Origin: [Enterobacter] lignolyticus SCF1
Lineage (GTDB): Bacteria > Pseudomonadota > Gammaproteobacteria > Enterobacterales > Enterobacteriaceae
Direction: 5' to 3'
Assembly (NCBI RefSeq): GCF_000164865.1
Contig: NC_014618.1
Location: 4,216,001-4,280,000, forward strand
DNA length: 64,000 bases
This document shows, piece by piece, positions 1 to 8,267 of the stretch. Every line of letters starts with the position of its first letter. The first letter of the stretch is position 1. Under the pieces are notes generated by a model that saw nothing but the letters and a program-made list of their open reading frames with translations, ran no database searches and had not been told where the DNA came from. The position numbers were made by a program, and so were the translations under genes.

Positions 1-1832
1 CGCTCACGCAGGAAGGTGACGAAGATATCGTAGATGGCCATCGCCTCTTCATATTCGCTCTTGCTGATCGCCAGCAGGAAAATAACGTGGGCGGTTTCAT
101 CGCCCCAGGCGATCCCCTGCGGGGCCAGCACGGTATAGACCACCGTTTTCTTTGCCAGCAGCCCCAGGGCGTGGGGCAGCGCGATGCCGTCGCCCAGCAT
201 GGTGCTGACGATAGCCTCACGCTCCACCACCGAATCGACAAAATCGCCGTCGACAAACCCCTCTTCGCGCAGCTGCTGGCACAGCTCGCGGAACAGCGTG
301 TGCTGGTCGATCGGTGTATCAATAATACGGAAATGGCGGGCGTCGAAGTACTTTTCCAGCATCCACGGGCGGGTTCTGTCGACCAGCACCAGCTTGCCTA
401 TCTGCTCAAGCTGGTAGTCCGTAGGAAACGGCGACACCACCACTACCGGCTTATCTTTTTCCGCCGCCCGCGCGGTGGAAACCACAAAATCTTCGCTGAT
501 GGTCTCACGCTGCTCATAGTCGCGCAGCGAAATGGCGCCGGTCATCTCCAGCTGCGGATATTTGCGCTGCAGCACCGCTTCAATCATCCGCGCCATGGCG
601 TTGCCGGCGTCGCACACCAGCAGCACCCGCGGCTGGCGCTGGTAGCCGATGTTGTAGTGCCGCTCCAGCCCAACGCCGATGTGCAGCACCAGAAAGCCGA
701 TTTCGTTTTCGCTGATGGTCCACGGGGTGTACTTACTCCAGCCGGAGACTGCCGCGAGGGTCATATCCCAGGCCATCGGGTAGTGCTGTTTGATGTTTTC
801 GAGCAGCGGGTTGGGGATCATTATCTGATAGCGCACCCGGGTGATCATGGTTTTGATATGCGTCAGCAGGTCGGCATGCAGCTGCGCATCGCTAAGCAGG
901 TTGTAGTTATAGTGGCTGTTGATGTACTGCAGGATGTAGTTCACCAGCGCTTCGTCATCGTCGGCGTTGATCTGGCTTGGCGCGATATCCTGCACCTGGC
1001 GGGCGGCAATATGCACCCGCAGCCAGCTCTCTTCCGAGGCGGCCAGAGTTTTCCCGGCCAGCTGCTGGATAACGCCGGCAATCTCCCGCGCCGCCTGCAG
1101 CACGCTCTCATCGACGTCATCGGCGGAAAATTCCGGCAGCGGATAGCCTTCGCTGATGCGCCGCACCGCCACCGCGCAGTACAGCCGGACAAACAGCTCG
1201 CCCTCGTCGGTCAGGCGGATATGCCAGCGGCTGAACGTCTCCTGCAGCGCGCGCTCCAGCTCTTCCGGCACCCCGGCGTTCAGCGCCTCCTGCGTCAGCA
1301 GCGGATGCTGGCTGTCCTGCTGCGCCAGCTGCCAGAGCAGATCCGTCAGGCAGGCGCGAATCGACATTTCGCTGCCGAACAGCTTCACGCCGTGGCGCGG
1401 GCGGGTTTCCAGCGTCAGCTGATAGCGCGCCAGCCATTCGCGCACTTCGGCCATATCGCCCTGCAGCGTCGCGCGGCTGACGAACCACTCGTCGGCAAGA
1501 TCTTCAAGCTTGAGGGAAAATGCGGAGGTGAGAAAGCGCACCATCAGATACTGCACCCGCTCGCTGGCGGTACGCGGCACCCGCAGCGCACGCGGGCGAG
1601 AATCCTGCAGCGACTGATAGCGCGCAGGGTCGTCGATATGGAGCTGATAGCCGCTGCCGCGGCTGAGAATAAACTGCGCGCCGTGCTGCGCCAGCAGGGC
1701 ATTAAGCGCCGTAATATCGGCCCGAACGGTACGCGTGGAAACGGAAAGCCGCTGCGCCAGCTCGTCCTGCGGCAGGGTTTCGTTTTGCAACATATCAAAC
1801 AATTGCGCCAGGCGTTGATTCGGGAATCGCAC
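1..1832 (-). CDS. PRD/EIIB/EIIA-type transcription regulator (BglG/MtlR/LicR-like), 3' end outside window
   Basis: At least 610 codons read leftward and leave the window still open, so the C-terminus is missing. The start is GTG at 1832, chosen because GAGAGG lies about nine bases upstream and the reading begins directly with an HTH region (RLAQLFDMLQNETLPQDELA, then a second HTH near residues 15-60). Two PRD-like regions follow, then an EIIB-like segment with RVLLVCDAGNAMARMIEA (putative phospho-Cys), then an EIIA-type segment containing DGIALPHALG (putative phospho-His). This is the layout of PTS-controlled activators such as MtlR, LicR and ManR, not of the short RNA-binding antiterminator BglG. 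It is the last visible gene of the operon, 50 bp behind the lactonase gene. I infer that it controls this operon; its effector and sites are unknown. Confidence 0.85.
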   Translation of the reverse strand, partial: MRFPNQRLAQLFDMLQNETLPQDELAQRLSVSTRTVRADITALNALLAQHGAQFILSRGSGYQLHIDDPARYQSLQDSRPRALRVPRTASERVQYLMVRFLTSAFSLKLEDLADEWFVSRATLQGDMAEVREWLARYQLTLETRPRHGVKLFGSEMSIRACLTDLLWQLAQQDSQHPLLTQEALNAGVPEELERALQETFSRWHIRLTDEGELFVRLYCAVAVRRISEGYPLPEFSADDVDESVLQAAREIAGVIQQLAGKTLAASEESWLRVHIAARQVQDIAPSQINADDDEALVNYILQYINSHYNYNLLSDAQLHADLLTHIKTMITRVRYQIMIPNPLLENIKQHYPMAWDMTLAAVSGWSKYTPWTISENEIGFLVLHIGVGLERHYNIGYQRQPRVLLVCDAGNAMARMIEAVLQRKYPQLEMTGAISLRDYEQRETISEDFVVSTARAAEKDKPVVVVSPFPTDYQLEQIGKLVLVDRTRPWMLEKYFDARHFRIIDTPIDQHTLFRELCQQLREEGFVDGDFVDSVVEREAIVSTMLGDGIALPHALGLLAKKTVVYTVLAPQGIAWGDETAHVIFLLAISKSEYEEAMAIYDIFVTFLRE

Positions 1833-1882
1833 TACCGTTTTCCTCTCTTTCAGAACGGGCGCCTGCGCGCCCGCCGTACAGC

Positions 1883-3034
1883 TTATGGGGTCGGTGAAAT
1901 CACCATTTGTGACGGACTGCCTACCGCCGTATAGCCCGGCTCAAAGGTCAGCTTGCCGGTGTGCGGCGCCACCCGAAAACGGGTGATGTTGTCGCTGCGC
2001 TGGTTCATGGCGTACAGCCAGCCGCCTTTGCTGTCGAGCGTCAGGGTGCGCGGGTAGTCGCCGCGGGTCCAGACGTCATCCTGACGCACCAGCTGCCCGT
2101 CAGCAGATACCGTAAAGTGTGCAATGCTGTTATGCAAACGGTTGGCGACATACAGCTGTTTGCCATCCGGGCTCAGCGCCAGTCCTGCGGCAAAGCTGGT
2201 CCCTTTGTACTCTTTGGGCAGCGAAGAGACGGTTTTGCCCTCAGTCAGCGTACCCTTCGCGACATCAAGCCGGTAGTGGGTCAGCGTTGACGCCTCTTCG
2301 TTGATTAACCATAGACCATCGCCCTTCGGGGTGAAGACAAAATGACGCGGCCCGGCGCCTTTTGACGACGCCGCGATAAACGGCGGATCGTTCGGCGTCA
2401 GCCTGCCGGTCGCCTCATCCAGACGATACTGATAGATCCGATCCAGCCCCAGATCCGTCGAAAACACGAATTTCCCCTGCGGATCGGCGGCGATCATATG
2501 CGCATGCGGTCCGTTATGATCGCTGATGGCAAAGCTGCCCTCCACCGCCGCCTCCGGCTTCCCGGCGCCCGCCGGACCGCTGTCCTGCCGCGTGTCGCTG
2601 GCCTCTCCCAGGCTACCATCTTCTTTCACCGGCAGCACGGCAATGGTGCCGCTGACGTAGTTCGCCACCAGCAGGTGGCGGCCGCCCGGCGTCAGCGACA
2701 GATAGACCGGCCCGGCGCCGCCCGACGAAACCTGGTTCAGCGCGGTCAGCTCACCGTTGGGCGCAATCCGCCACGCCTGCACGACGCCCTTTTCCACTTC
2801 GCTGGCGGCGTACAGCGTCTTACCGTCATGGGAAACGGTGAGCTGTGCGGCGTTCGGCAGCTGGCTTACCAGCGTTTTATCGCGTAAATCGCCGGTGCCG
2901 GGATCGACGGTAAAACGGTACAGCCCCTCGCCGTTGGGATTATAGGTGCCGACCCAGGCAAACTGCGTTTGCGCCGAGGCGGCGGTGGCGAGCAGAGAAA
3001 ATGAAGCGACAAGCAGATGACGTGCAGAAAGCAT
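1883..3034 (-). CDS. exported lactonase-family beta-propeller protein (6-phosphogluconolactonase-like fold)
   Basis: The 383-residue product starts at ATG 3034, where AAGGAG sits just upstream. An in-frame extension to 3100 is rejected because it runs into an intergenic palindrome. Residues 1-22 form a typical signal peptide (MLSARHLLVASFSLLATAASA then Q), so the protein should be periplasmic. The rest shows repeated propeller blades such as GPVYLSLTPGGRHLLVANY, GPRHFVFTPKGDGLWLINE and GLALSPDGKQLYVANRL, characteristic of the lactonase family (PF10282). Cytoplasmic Pgl/YbhE lacks a signal peptide. It lies between the aldolase and regulator genes on the same strand, so it may open a lactone form of the substrate before import. 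That role is inferred; an exported propeller could also be a binding protein. Confidence 0.8.
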   Translation of the reverse strand: MLSARHLLVASFSLLATAASAQTQFAWVGTYNPNGEGLYRFTVDPGTGDLRDKTLVSQLPNAAQLTVSHDGKTLYAASEVEKGVVQAWRIAPNGELTALNQVSSGGAGPVYLSLTPGGRHLLVANYVSGTIAVLPVKEDGSLGEASDTRQDSGPAGAGKPEAAVEGSFAISDHNGPHAHMIAADPQGKFVFSTDLGLDRIYQYRLDEATGRLTPNDPPFIAASSKGAGPRHFVFTPKGDGLWLINEEASTLTHYRLDVAKGTLTEGKTVSSLPKEYKGTSFAAGLALSPDGKQLYVANRLHNSIAHFTVSADGQLVRQDDVWTRGDYPRTLTLDSKGGWLYAMNQRSDNITRFRVAPHTGKLTFEPGYTAVGSPSQMVISPTP

Positions 3035-3063
3035 GGTGACTCCTTGACGGTGGCGGTGTGTTT

Positions 3064-3098
3064 TCCCCTCTCCCCCGCAGAGGAGAGGAGGGAGGGGC
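3064..3098. repeat. GC-rich intergenic palindrome (CCCCTCTCC / GGAGAGG type)
   Basis: A C-rich arm (CCCCTCTCCCCC) is followed by G-rich arms (GGAGAGG, GGGAGGGG). It sits in the 72-bp gap between the aldolase and lactonase genes inside the operon and could form an mRNA hairpin. Similar elements occur at 13993, 18777, 43398 and 59171. Confidence 0.6.
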
Positions 3099-3106
3099 AA
3101 TCGACG

Positions 3107-3847
3107 CTACTTCACCAGCGTTTTGGTGATATCCAGCAGACGGCGCACGTCCTCAGGGCGCGTATCGCCGCTGTCTTTATCAATGATCGAGCTGTAGATA
3201 TGCGGAATGATCCTGCTGACGCCCGCGTCGAGGGCGATTTTCAGGATCTCGCCGTAGTTTTCCAGATCGATCCCGCCGGTCGGCTCCAGCCAGAAATCGT
3301 GACGGGCGCAGGCTTCAGCCACGGCCTGATATTCGTCACGGCTCTTCAGGCCGCCCATCGGGAAATATTTCACCGAGCTGCACCCCATGTCTTTCAGCAG
3401 CGCGATCGCCGTCTCGATGGGGACAATGCCGTCCTGCGCCCTGCTGCTCAGCGGGCCGGTGGAAATTTTCACCATGCCCGGCGTGCCGGTCGGCGACACC
3501 AGACCGTTGACCACCGTCTCGTTCTGACCGAGCAGCGCGCGGCTGGTCGCCACGCCGGTGAACACCTGGTTGACGTGCTGCGGCTGCACCTCGCGGGCGA
3601 TGTCGCTCACCATCTGCGACTGGTTCGGATCGCCTGCGCCAAGACCCACCGACAGCGCGTTATCGATAAGCGCCGCGTACTCGCGCATGTCGGCGACCGC
3701 CGTGGCGACGTCCGGGTAGTTCTTCGACAGCACGCCGACCAGCACGTGGCCTTCGGCGGCTTCGTAAATGGCGCTCGCATTGGCTTTAGACCCCGCCAGC
3801 ACGTTCAGGCAAACACGGTCCCGGTAAAAATTCGGGGTCAGCTTCAT
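3107..3847 (-). CDS. 2-dehydro-3-deoxy-phosphogluconate-type aldolase (DagF / EF_0839-AHA_3917 family)
   Basis: The 246-residue TIM-barrel protein begins MKLTPNFYRDRVCLNVLAGS and contains SVKYFPMGGLKSRDEY and WLEPTGGIDLENYGEI, typical of the DagF family that sits beside DgaE-like lyases. In characterised D-glucosaminate pathways the partner cleaves 2-keto-3-deoxygluconate-6-phosphate to pyruvate and glyceraldehyde-3-phosphate. Its start overlaps the stop of the PLP-enzyme gene by four bases, so the two are probably translationally coupled. The length equals the usual family length. The aldolase class is well supported; the exact substrate is inferred from the neighbour. Confidence 0.85.
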   Translation of the reverse strand: MKLTPNFYRDRVCLNVLAGSKANASAIYEAAEGHVLVGVLSKNYPDVATAVADMREYAALIDNALSVGLGAGDPNQSQMVSDIAREVQPQHVNQVFTGVATSRALLGQNETVVNGLVSPTGTPGMVKISTGPLSSRAQDGIVPIETAIALLKDMGCSSVKYFPMGGLKSRDEYQAVAEACARHDFWLEPTGGIDLENYGEILKIALDAGVSRIIPHIYSSIIDKDSGDTRPEDVRRLLDITKTLVK

Positions 3848-4962
3848 GCGTTTTTCTCCTTGTTCAGCACGTCCGCAATACGGCGCGCCACAATGTCCAG
3901 CTGCTGCGCGTTTACGCTGCGTACATCGGCTTCAATAATGCCTTCGTTGGCCTTGTAGCCGCGGAAGTAAATGGCGTATTCGCCCTGCTTGAGCGCGTTG
4001 ACCAGCTCGCCCGTGGCGATGCCGGTGACGGCTTCGTTAAATTTGATTTCGCTGCGGGCGATGTCGCGCCCGGCGCTGTCCCAGACCACGCGAGCTGAGA
4101 CGCCGTCGATGGCGTTCAGCGCGGCGATGAACGGCGTCATTTTTTCCACCATCTGCGCGCCGCTCTCTTTTTCCGCCGTCAGATAGTGCTCGATGGCGCA
4201 GGTCAGGCCGAGGATGCCCTCTTTACCCACCTTCATCGCGCGGCCGATGCCCGCCGTCTGGCGTTTTACCCACTCGACGTACTGGGTTTTGCCGACGACC
4301 AGACCGCTGGTCGGCCCTTCAATGGCCTTCGCGCCGCTGTAGATAACCAGATCCGCGCCGGAGCGGTAGTAGCACTGCAGATCTTCTTCCGCCGCCGCAT
4401 CGACGATCAGCGGTACGTTGTGCTTACGCGCTACGACCACCGCCTGCTCGACGCTGAGCATGCTCTTCTGCACGCAGTGGTGCGATTTGATGTACAAAAT
4501 GGCGGCCGTACGCGGAGAAATGGCCGCCGCCAGCTGATCGGCGGAGCACTCGTTGGCGTAACCGGCTTCGACCACCTTACCGCCGCCCAGCGCCACCATG
4601 GTGCCGACCGGGGCGCCAAAGTTGACGTTGTGGCCGCGCGGCAGCACGATTTCGTTGTTTTCAATCACCGTGCTGTGCAGGTTCTCCAGCAGCCAGTCGC
4701 TGTCCTTCACCAGGACGGCGGCCACCGACTGGGCAATCCCGGCGGAGGCGCAGGACACCACGGTCGCGCCCTCAACGTCCAGCAGGCGCGCGATGTACTC
4801 TCCGGTCTTGTTGACCAGATCTTTCATTTCGAAGTAGTGGTTCATGCCGTTCATCACCGCCTCGACCACTTCCGGACGCGGCGTTGAAACGCCCAGCGCC
4901 GTCATACGGCCGGAGGTATTAATGACTTGTTTTAACTGGTACTTCTCATAAATCGAAGGCAT
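3844..4962 (-). CDS. DgaE-like PLP-dependent ammonia-lyase (SelA-like fold, EF_0838/AHA_3916 type)
   Basis: The start is ATG 4962 (MPSIYEKYQLKQVINTSGRM), with GGGGAG nine bases upstream. A GTG at 4971 is in frame but sits against that site. The product has 372 residues. LIVDAAAEED carries the PLP-pyridine Asp and VIYSGAKAIEGP carries the Schiff-base Lys at about residue 212. The family is fold type I, related to selenocysteine synthase SelA; the characterised member DgaE removes ammonia from D-glucosaminate-6-phosphate to give 2-keto-3-deoxygluconate-6-phosphate. It overlaps the amidohydrolase gene by 17 bp and the aldolase gene by 4 bp, so the three form one coupled catabolic unit. Ammonia-lyase activity is likely; the natural substrate is not shown by sequence. 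Confidence 0.85.
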   Translation of the reverse strand: MPSIYEKYQLKQVINTSGRMTALGVSTPRPEVVEAVMNGMNHYFEMKDLVNKTGEYIARLLDVEGATVVSCASAGIAQSVAAVLVKDSDWLLENLHSTVIENNEIVLPRGHNVNFGAPVGTMVALGGGKVVEAGYANECSADQLAAAISPRTAAILYIKSHHCVQKSMLSVEQAVVVARKHNVPLIVDAAAEEDLQCYYRSGADLVIYSGAKAIEGPTSGLVVGKTQYVEWVKRQTAGIGRAMKVGKEGILGLTCAIEHYLTAEKESGAQMVEKMTPFIAALNAIDGVSARVVWDSAGRDIARSEIKFNEAVTGIATGELVNALKQGEYAIYFRGYKANEGIIEADVRSVNAQQLDIVARRIADVLNKEKNA

Positions 4963-6079
4963 GTTCTGCACTCCCCTGTTCGGTCATATACCCTTTACCC
5001 GCGCGGATCGCGGCCAGCGGCACCAGATCCTGGTCCGCCTGCAGGGCGTCGTTTTCTGCATCCACCAGCGTGATAGGCTGGCGTTTTAAGGTGAAAATGG
5101 TGAGATCGGCGTCATAGCCCGGCGCCAGATGCCCTTTGTTTTTCAGCCGTACCGCGTCGGCGGCGTGCGTGGTGACGCAGGCAATCACCTGCGGCAGCGA
5201 CATGCCGAGGGCGAGGAATTTCGCCATCACCCTTGAGAGCGAATGCACCGGCCCGCTGATGCGGTTGCGGCAGTAAATATCGGAGCTGATGGTGTGCGGC
5301 AGAATGCCCATCGCGATGGCTTTTCTCGCCACCTCGAAGCTCAGGCTCGCCGTCCCGTGGCCGACGTCAAGCCTGACGCCGCGCCGGAGCGCGCCGGACA
5401 CCGAAGCGCGCAGCTCGCCTGCGGGCGTCAGGATACGGTTCGGTTTGCCGTTATAGCAGTGGGTGATAATGTCGCCGGAGGTCAGCAGCGCGGCTATCTC
5501 ATCCAGGTTTGGCGGATTGTTGCCGATGTGCACCATCAGCGGCAGAGAGCCGTTGGCCTGCTGAATCGCCTTGGCGCGCTCAAGCGGCGTAATGCCGTTC
5601 TCGCCCACCACGCTGCTGCTCATCCGCGCCTTCAGGCCGACGATAAAATCAGGGTGGCGCTTAATCGCCGCGGCGGCGGCATCGGCGTCAATGTTCTCCA
5701 TATTCGCCAGCTCGTTTTGCGCAATCAGCCCCACCCGGGAGATGTTGAGCAACGCATAAACGTCGGTGACCGCCTGGCGGGTCAGCGCGTAGAAGGTATC
5801 CACATCATCCGCGCCGGTGCTGCCCGCATCGATAACCGTGGTGACGCCGGTGGCGATCCCCACGCTGTCCGGCTCGTCGTGATAAATCGGCGACTGCGGG
5901 TAGCAGTGGACGTGAAGATCGATCCACCCGGCGCTGACGTACTGCTCGCCGTTGAGGTCGACGACCTTCGTCGCCGCCTCGTCGATATCGCCCATTGCCG
6001 CAATTTTGCCGCCCTGAATGGCGATATCCGTTACCGTATCGTCCACCAGGCGCGCGCGTTTAAGCACTAAATCAAACAT
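4946..6079 (-). CDS. amidohydrolase/deacetylase-family metallohydrolase (EF_0837/AHA_3915 family)
   Basis: The 377-residue TIM-barrel metallohydrolase has the HxH metal motif (DLHVHCYPQ, His56 and His58), a GLKARMS segment that could hold a bridging Lys, VHIGNNPP, ITHCYNGKPN and the late Asp in TISSDIYCRN. These belong to the amidohydrolase superfamily (dihydroorotase/deacetylase branch). Next to an ammonia-lyase and an aldolase it probably removes an N-acyl or other amide group, or opens a cyclic amide, before deamination. It follows DUF4310 by 19 bp and overlaps the lyase gene. The exact reaction is inferred from context. Confidence 0.82.
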   Translation of the reverse strand: MFDLVLKRARLVDDTVTDIAIQGGKIAAMGDIDEAATKVVDLNGEQYVSAGWIDLHVHCYPQSPIYHDEPDSVGIATGVTTVIDAGSTGADDVDTFYALTRQAVTDVYALLNISRVGLIAQNELANMENIDADAAAAAIKRHPDFIVGLKARMSSSVVGENGITPLERAKAIQQANGSLPLMVHIGNNPPNLDEIAALLTSGDIITHCYNGKPNRILTPAGELRASVSGALRRGVRLDVGHGTASLSFEVARKAIAMGILPHTISSDIYCRNRISGPVHSLSRVMAKFLALGMSLPQVIACVTTHAADAVRLKNKGHLAPGYDADLTIFTLKRQPITLVDAENDALQADQDLVPLAAIRAGKGYMTEQGSAEHAFDL

Positions 6080-6098
6080 CTCTTACTCCTTGCAGACC

Positions 6099-6743
6099 TT
6101 AGCCGATCGCCACCGGGAAGATGGAACCGAGGATCATCGCGCCGAGAATGGCGCCGCCGGTGATCGGCTTCTGCCAGATATAGAACAACAGCGCGCCGGC
6201 CAGAGAGCCGATACCAATAGGAATCGACGCGGTCATGGCGCTGAGGATAATCAACGGCCCAAGGAAGCGGCCGGAGGCGTTGCCCGCGCCCATCATGACG
6301 TCCGCGCCGTAGGTGGAGTCGCTCTGGTTAATGGTGAACTTACGCGCCAGGATGATGACGTAGCCGATCGCCAGGCCAATCGCCAGACCGGTGACCAGCG
6401 ACGCGCCGAAGTTCGCTACCGGGAAGACGATCCCGGCGCCCAGCAGCAGCGCCGGAACGCCGAGGCCGACACCGGTCTGGATCGCGCCGCCGATATCGAG
6501 GATCCCGACCAGCGAGCCTTCGATGATGCGCGCGAAGAGGAAGCTCGCGCCGAACGCCGCGACCGCGCCGTAGGCGCCCGTGTCGATACCGGCTTTGAGC
6601 ATCGCCACGAAGGCGACTTCGTTAAACGCGCCGATACCGTAGAGGTAGTACATGTGCGTCCCGGCAAACACGCCGGAGGAGAGCAGACCGACAAAAATCG
6701 GGAACGACCAGTCGGCGTACCAAAAACCTTTATTCTGTTCCAT
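6099..6743 (-). CDS. DUF4310 integral membrane protein (EF_0833/AHA_3914 family)
   Basis: The 214-residue, very hydrophobic protein has about five or six membrane segments, for example FPIFVGLLSSGVFAG, VPALLLGAGIVFP, GLAIGLAIGYVIILA and GAILGAMILGSIFPVAIG. Gly-rich loops such as LDIGGAIQTGVGLGVPALLL look like a transport pore, but I see no motif of a named transporter class. It follows DUF4311 by 11 bp. The two are always neighbours in the family cluster and probably form one membrane complex. Function is not established; a permease role is inferred from hydrophobicity and context. Confidence 0.8.
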   Translation of the reverse strand: MEQNKGFWYADWSFPIFVGLLSSGVFAGTHMYYLYGIGAFNEVAFVAMLKAGIDTGAYGAVAAFGASFLFARIIEGSLVGILDIGGAIQTGVGLGVPALLLGAGIVFPVANFGASLVTGLAIGLAIGYVIILARKFTINQSDSTYGADVMMGAGNASGRFLGPLIILSAMTASIPIGIGSLAGALLFYIWQKPITGGAILGAMILGSIFPVAIG

Positions 6744-6754
6744 GCGTTATCCCC

Positions 6755-7531
6755 TTATTTGCCGCTCAGCGCGTTGTGAATCAGATCCAGCCAGTTCGGC
6801 ACGGTCAGGTGGAAGGATTCGATCATCTTCATGTCGAAGCCGCGGAAGAAGGCGCTCAGCACGAACAGGGCGACGATCGCGGACATCATCACTTTGGTGA
6901 CGCGATGCCAGCCGCTCTCTTCAACGCCTTTACCAATCAGGATGCCCAGCACCAGGCCCGGGACGGCGTTGCCCATAATGAGCTGCGCGGCGCCGCCGAA
7001 AATGGTGGCCCAGAAGCCGGATTTTTTACCCGCGTCAATCGCCGCCAGCCAGAAGATAACCGGCATCACGGTGTTGACCAGCAGGTTGGCCGCCGGTACC
7101 AGCACTTTGACCGCCGTGACCTGCAGCGCCGCCGGAACGGCGGAGGCGGTGGAGTTAAGGAACGCCACCACAATCATGCCGATGATGCCGCAGGCGATAG
7201 CCATTTTTTTCGGGTCGTGCAGCGTTTGCGCGACGTTGCGGTTTTTCATCATCAGCGCCGCCGCGCCCCAGTTCGGGATAATGCGGTGGTCAACGTCCTG
7301 GGTGAAGGCGCCTGCGGCGACCGACGATGCCCAGGCGTTAAAGAAGAAGCCGAGACCAAAAGAGAAGTGTGAAGCCGGGTCGCCCTCGCAGGAGTTGAGT
7401 TCGCCCAAAGTACGAAATGCCCCCATCCCTTGCGTGGTGGGTGCATGAAACATGCGCGCAGCGCCTGCGCCCACGCCGACGCCTACCAGGCCGCCGATAA
7501 TGAGCGATTTTATTAATATAATTAAGAACAT
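6755..7531 (-). CDS. DUF4311 integral membrane protein (EF_0832/AHA_3913 family)
   Basis: The 258-residue protein begins with a hydrophobic segment (MFLIILIKSLIIGGLVGVGV) and has further segments at ACGIIGMIVVAFLNSTASAV, NTVMPVIFWLAAIDAG and VMMSAIVALFVLSAFF. GNAVPGLVLGILIGKGVEES is a notable conserved-looking loop. The start has a GGAAAAGGG stretch upstream. Together with DUF4310 it is the likely membrane part of an undescribed uptake system, replacing the mannose-type EIIC/EIID that accompanies DgaE and DgaF in the Salmonella dga operon. No mechanism can be read from the sequence. Confidence 0.8.
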   Translation of the reverse strand: MFLIILIKSLIIGGLVGVGVGAGAARMFHAPTTQGMGAFRTLGELNSCEGDPASHFSFGLGFFFNAWASSVAAGAFTQDVDHRIIPNWGAAALMMKNRNVAQTLHDPKKMAIACGIIGMIVVAFLNSTASAVPAALQVTAVKVLVPAANLLVNTVMPVIFWLAAIDAGKKSGFWATIFGGAAQLIMGNAVPGLVLGILIGKGVEESGWHRVTKVMMSAIVALFVLSAFFRGFDMKMIESFHLTVPNWLDLIHNALSGK

Positions 7532-7592
7532 GTGTCTGCCCTTTTCCTACCCTGCTATCTGTCGCCAGAGCCGCCAGCGCGTCGGGTATGAG

Positions 7593-7892
7593 TTATTGAG
7601 ACGTGACGAACTCCACCTTGTCGAGGTTTAGCGCAGTCACGCTGACGGTTACATCCAGTTCGACGCTGAACGTGCGTCGTTCCCGGCGCAGAAAGAAGAA
7701 CAAGAACGCCTCTTTTCGCACCGCTTCCCGCGCATGAATCACCTCCACATCCTGGGGTTCAATACGCAGTAAGATATGCGGCGATGCTTTCATCACCGCG
7801 GCCTGAACATGGCTCAGGGCATCCGCAAAGGCGCGTGCTTTGGCCTCGCCTTTGCCCTTGACCCTCACCGTTGTGGTGAATTGTTCTTTCAT
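7593..7892 (-). CDS. DUF4312 small protein (EF_0831/AHA_3912 family)
   Basis: The 99-residue soluble protein (MKEQFTTTVRVKGKGEAKAR) has mixed alpha/beta character: an N-terminal beta strand, a helix around AFADALSHVQAAVMK, then LLRIEPQDVEVIHAREAV and a C-terminal strand pair ending DKVEFVTSQ. It starts two bases after the DUF2620 stop codon, so translation is probably coupled. It could be a regulatory or coupling subunit of the DUF4310/4311 membrane pair. No catalytic motif is visible. Confidence 0.78.
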   Translation of the reverse strand: MKEQFTTTVRVKGKGEAKARAFADALSHVQAAVMKASPHILLRIEPQDVEVIHAREAVRKEAFLFFFLRRERRTFSVELDVTVSVTALNLDKVEFVTSQ

Positions 7893-7894
7893 AC

Positions 7895-8257
7895 TTAAGC
7901 GCCGTATTTTTTCTGCCAGGCCTGCACCAGACGCTCGCCCAGCTCTTCTTTATCCATGAAGCCGAAGCCCAGCACGTTGCAGCCTTCGTTAATCGCCGTT
8001 ACGCCCTCATCCACAGAGCGCATGCCGTACTTCGCCTTGTAGCCGTATTTGGTCTGCGCGGTGATAGCGCCTGCGCCGCCGCTGCCGCAAAACGAGATGC
8101 CGAAGGTCGCGTTTTCCGCTTTCATTACGTCGCCAAGCTTCATATCTGCGGCAACGCCTGGCACTACAACGGCGCGGCCGCCCGCTTTCTCAACGCCTGC
8201 GGCGACTTTCTGACCTTTGCCCAGACGATCGCCAATCACTACGGTAATTTGTTCCAT
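7895..8257 (-). CDS. DUF2620 glycine-rich small protein (EF_0830/AHA_3911 family)
   Basis: The start is ATG 8257, with AAGGAG upstream; a longer in-frame start would overlap the PRD gene heavily. The 120-residue product has a Rossmann-like opening (QITVVIGDRLGKGQKVAAGV) and a striking ISFCGSGGAGAITAQ motif with one Cys, followed by TKYGYKAKYG. The size and the P-loop-like Cys segment recall EIIB-type phosphocarriers, but the family is distinct and its function unknown. It lies ten bases behind the PRD gene. Phosphoryl transfer through the Cys is speculation. Confidence 0.8.
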   Translation of the reverse strand: MEQITVVIGDRLGKGQKVAAGVEKAGGRAVVVPGVAADMKLGDVMKAENATFGISFCGSGGAGAITAQTKYGYKAKYGMRSVDEGVTAINEGCNVLGFGFMDKEELGERLVQAWQKKYGA

Positions 8258-8267
8258 GTTTTGCTCC

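Noticed and set aside
87..1934. Long open plus-strand frame of 615 codons
   Set aside because: It is antisense to the PRD/EIIB/EIIA regulator; its protein is rich in Arg, His and Gln with no recognisable domain, while the minus strand shows clear HTH, EIIB and EIIA motifs.
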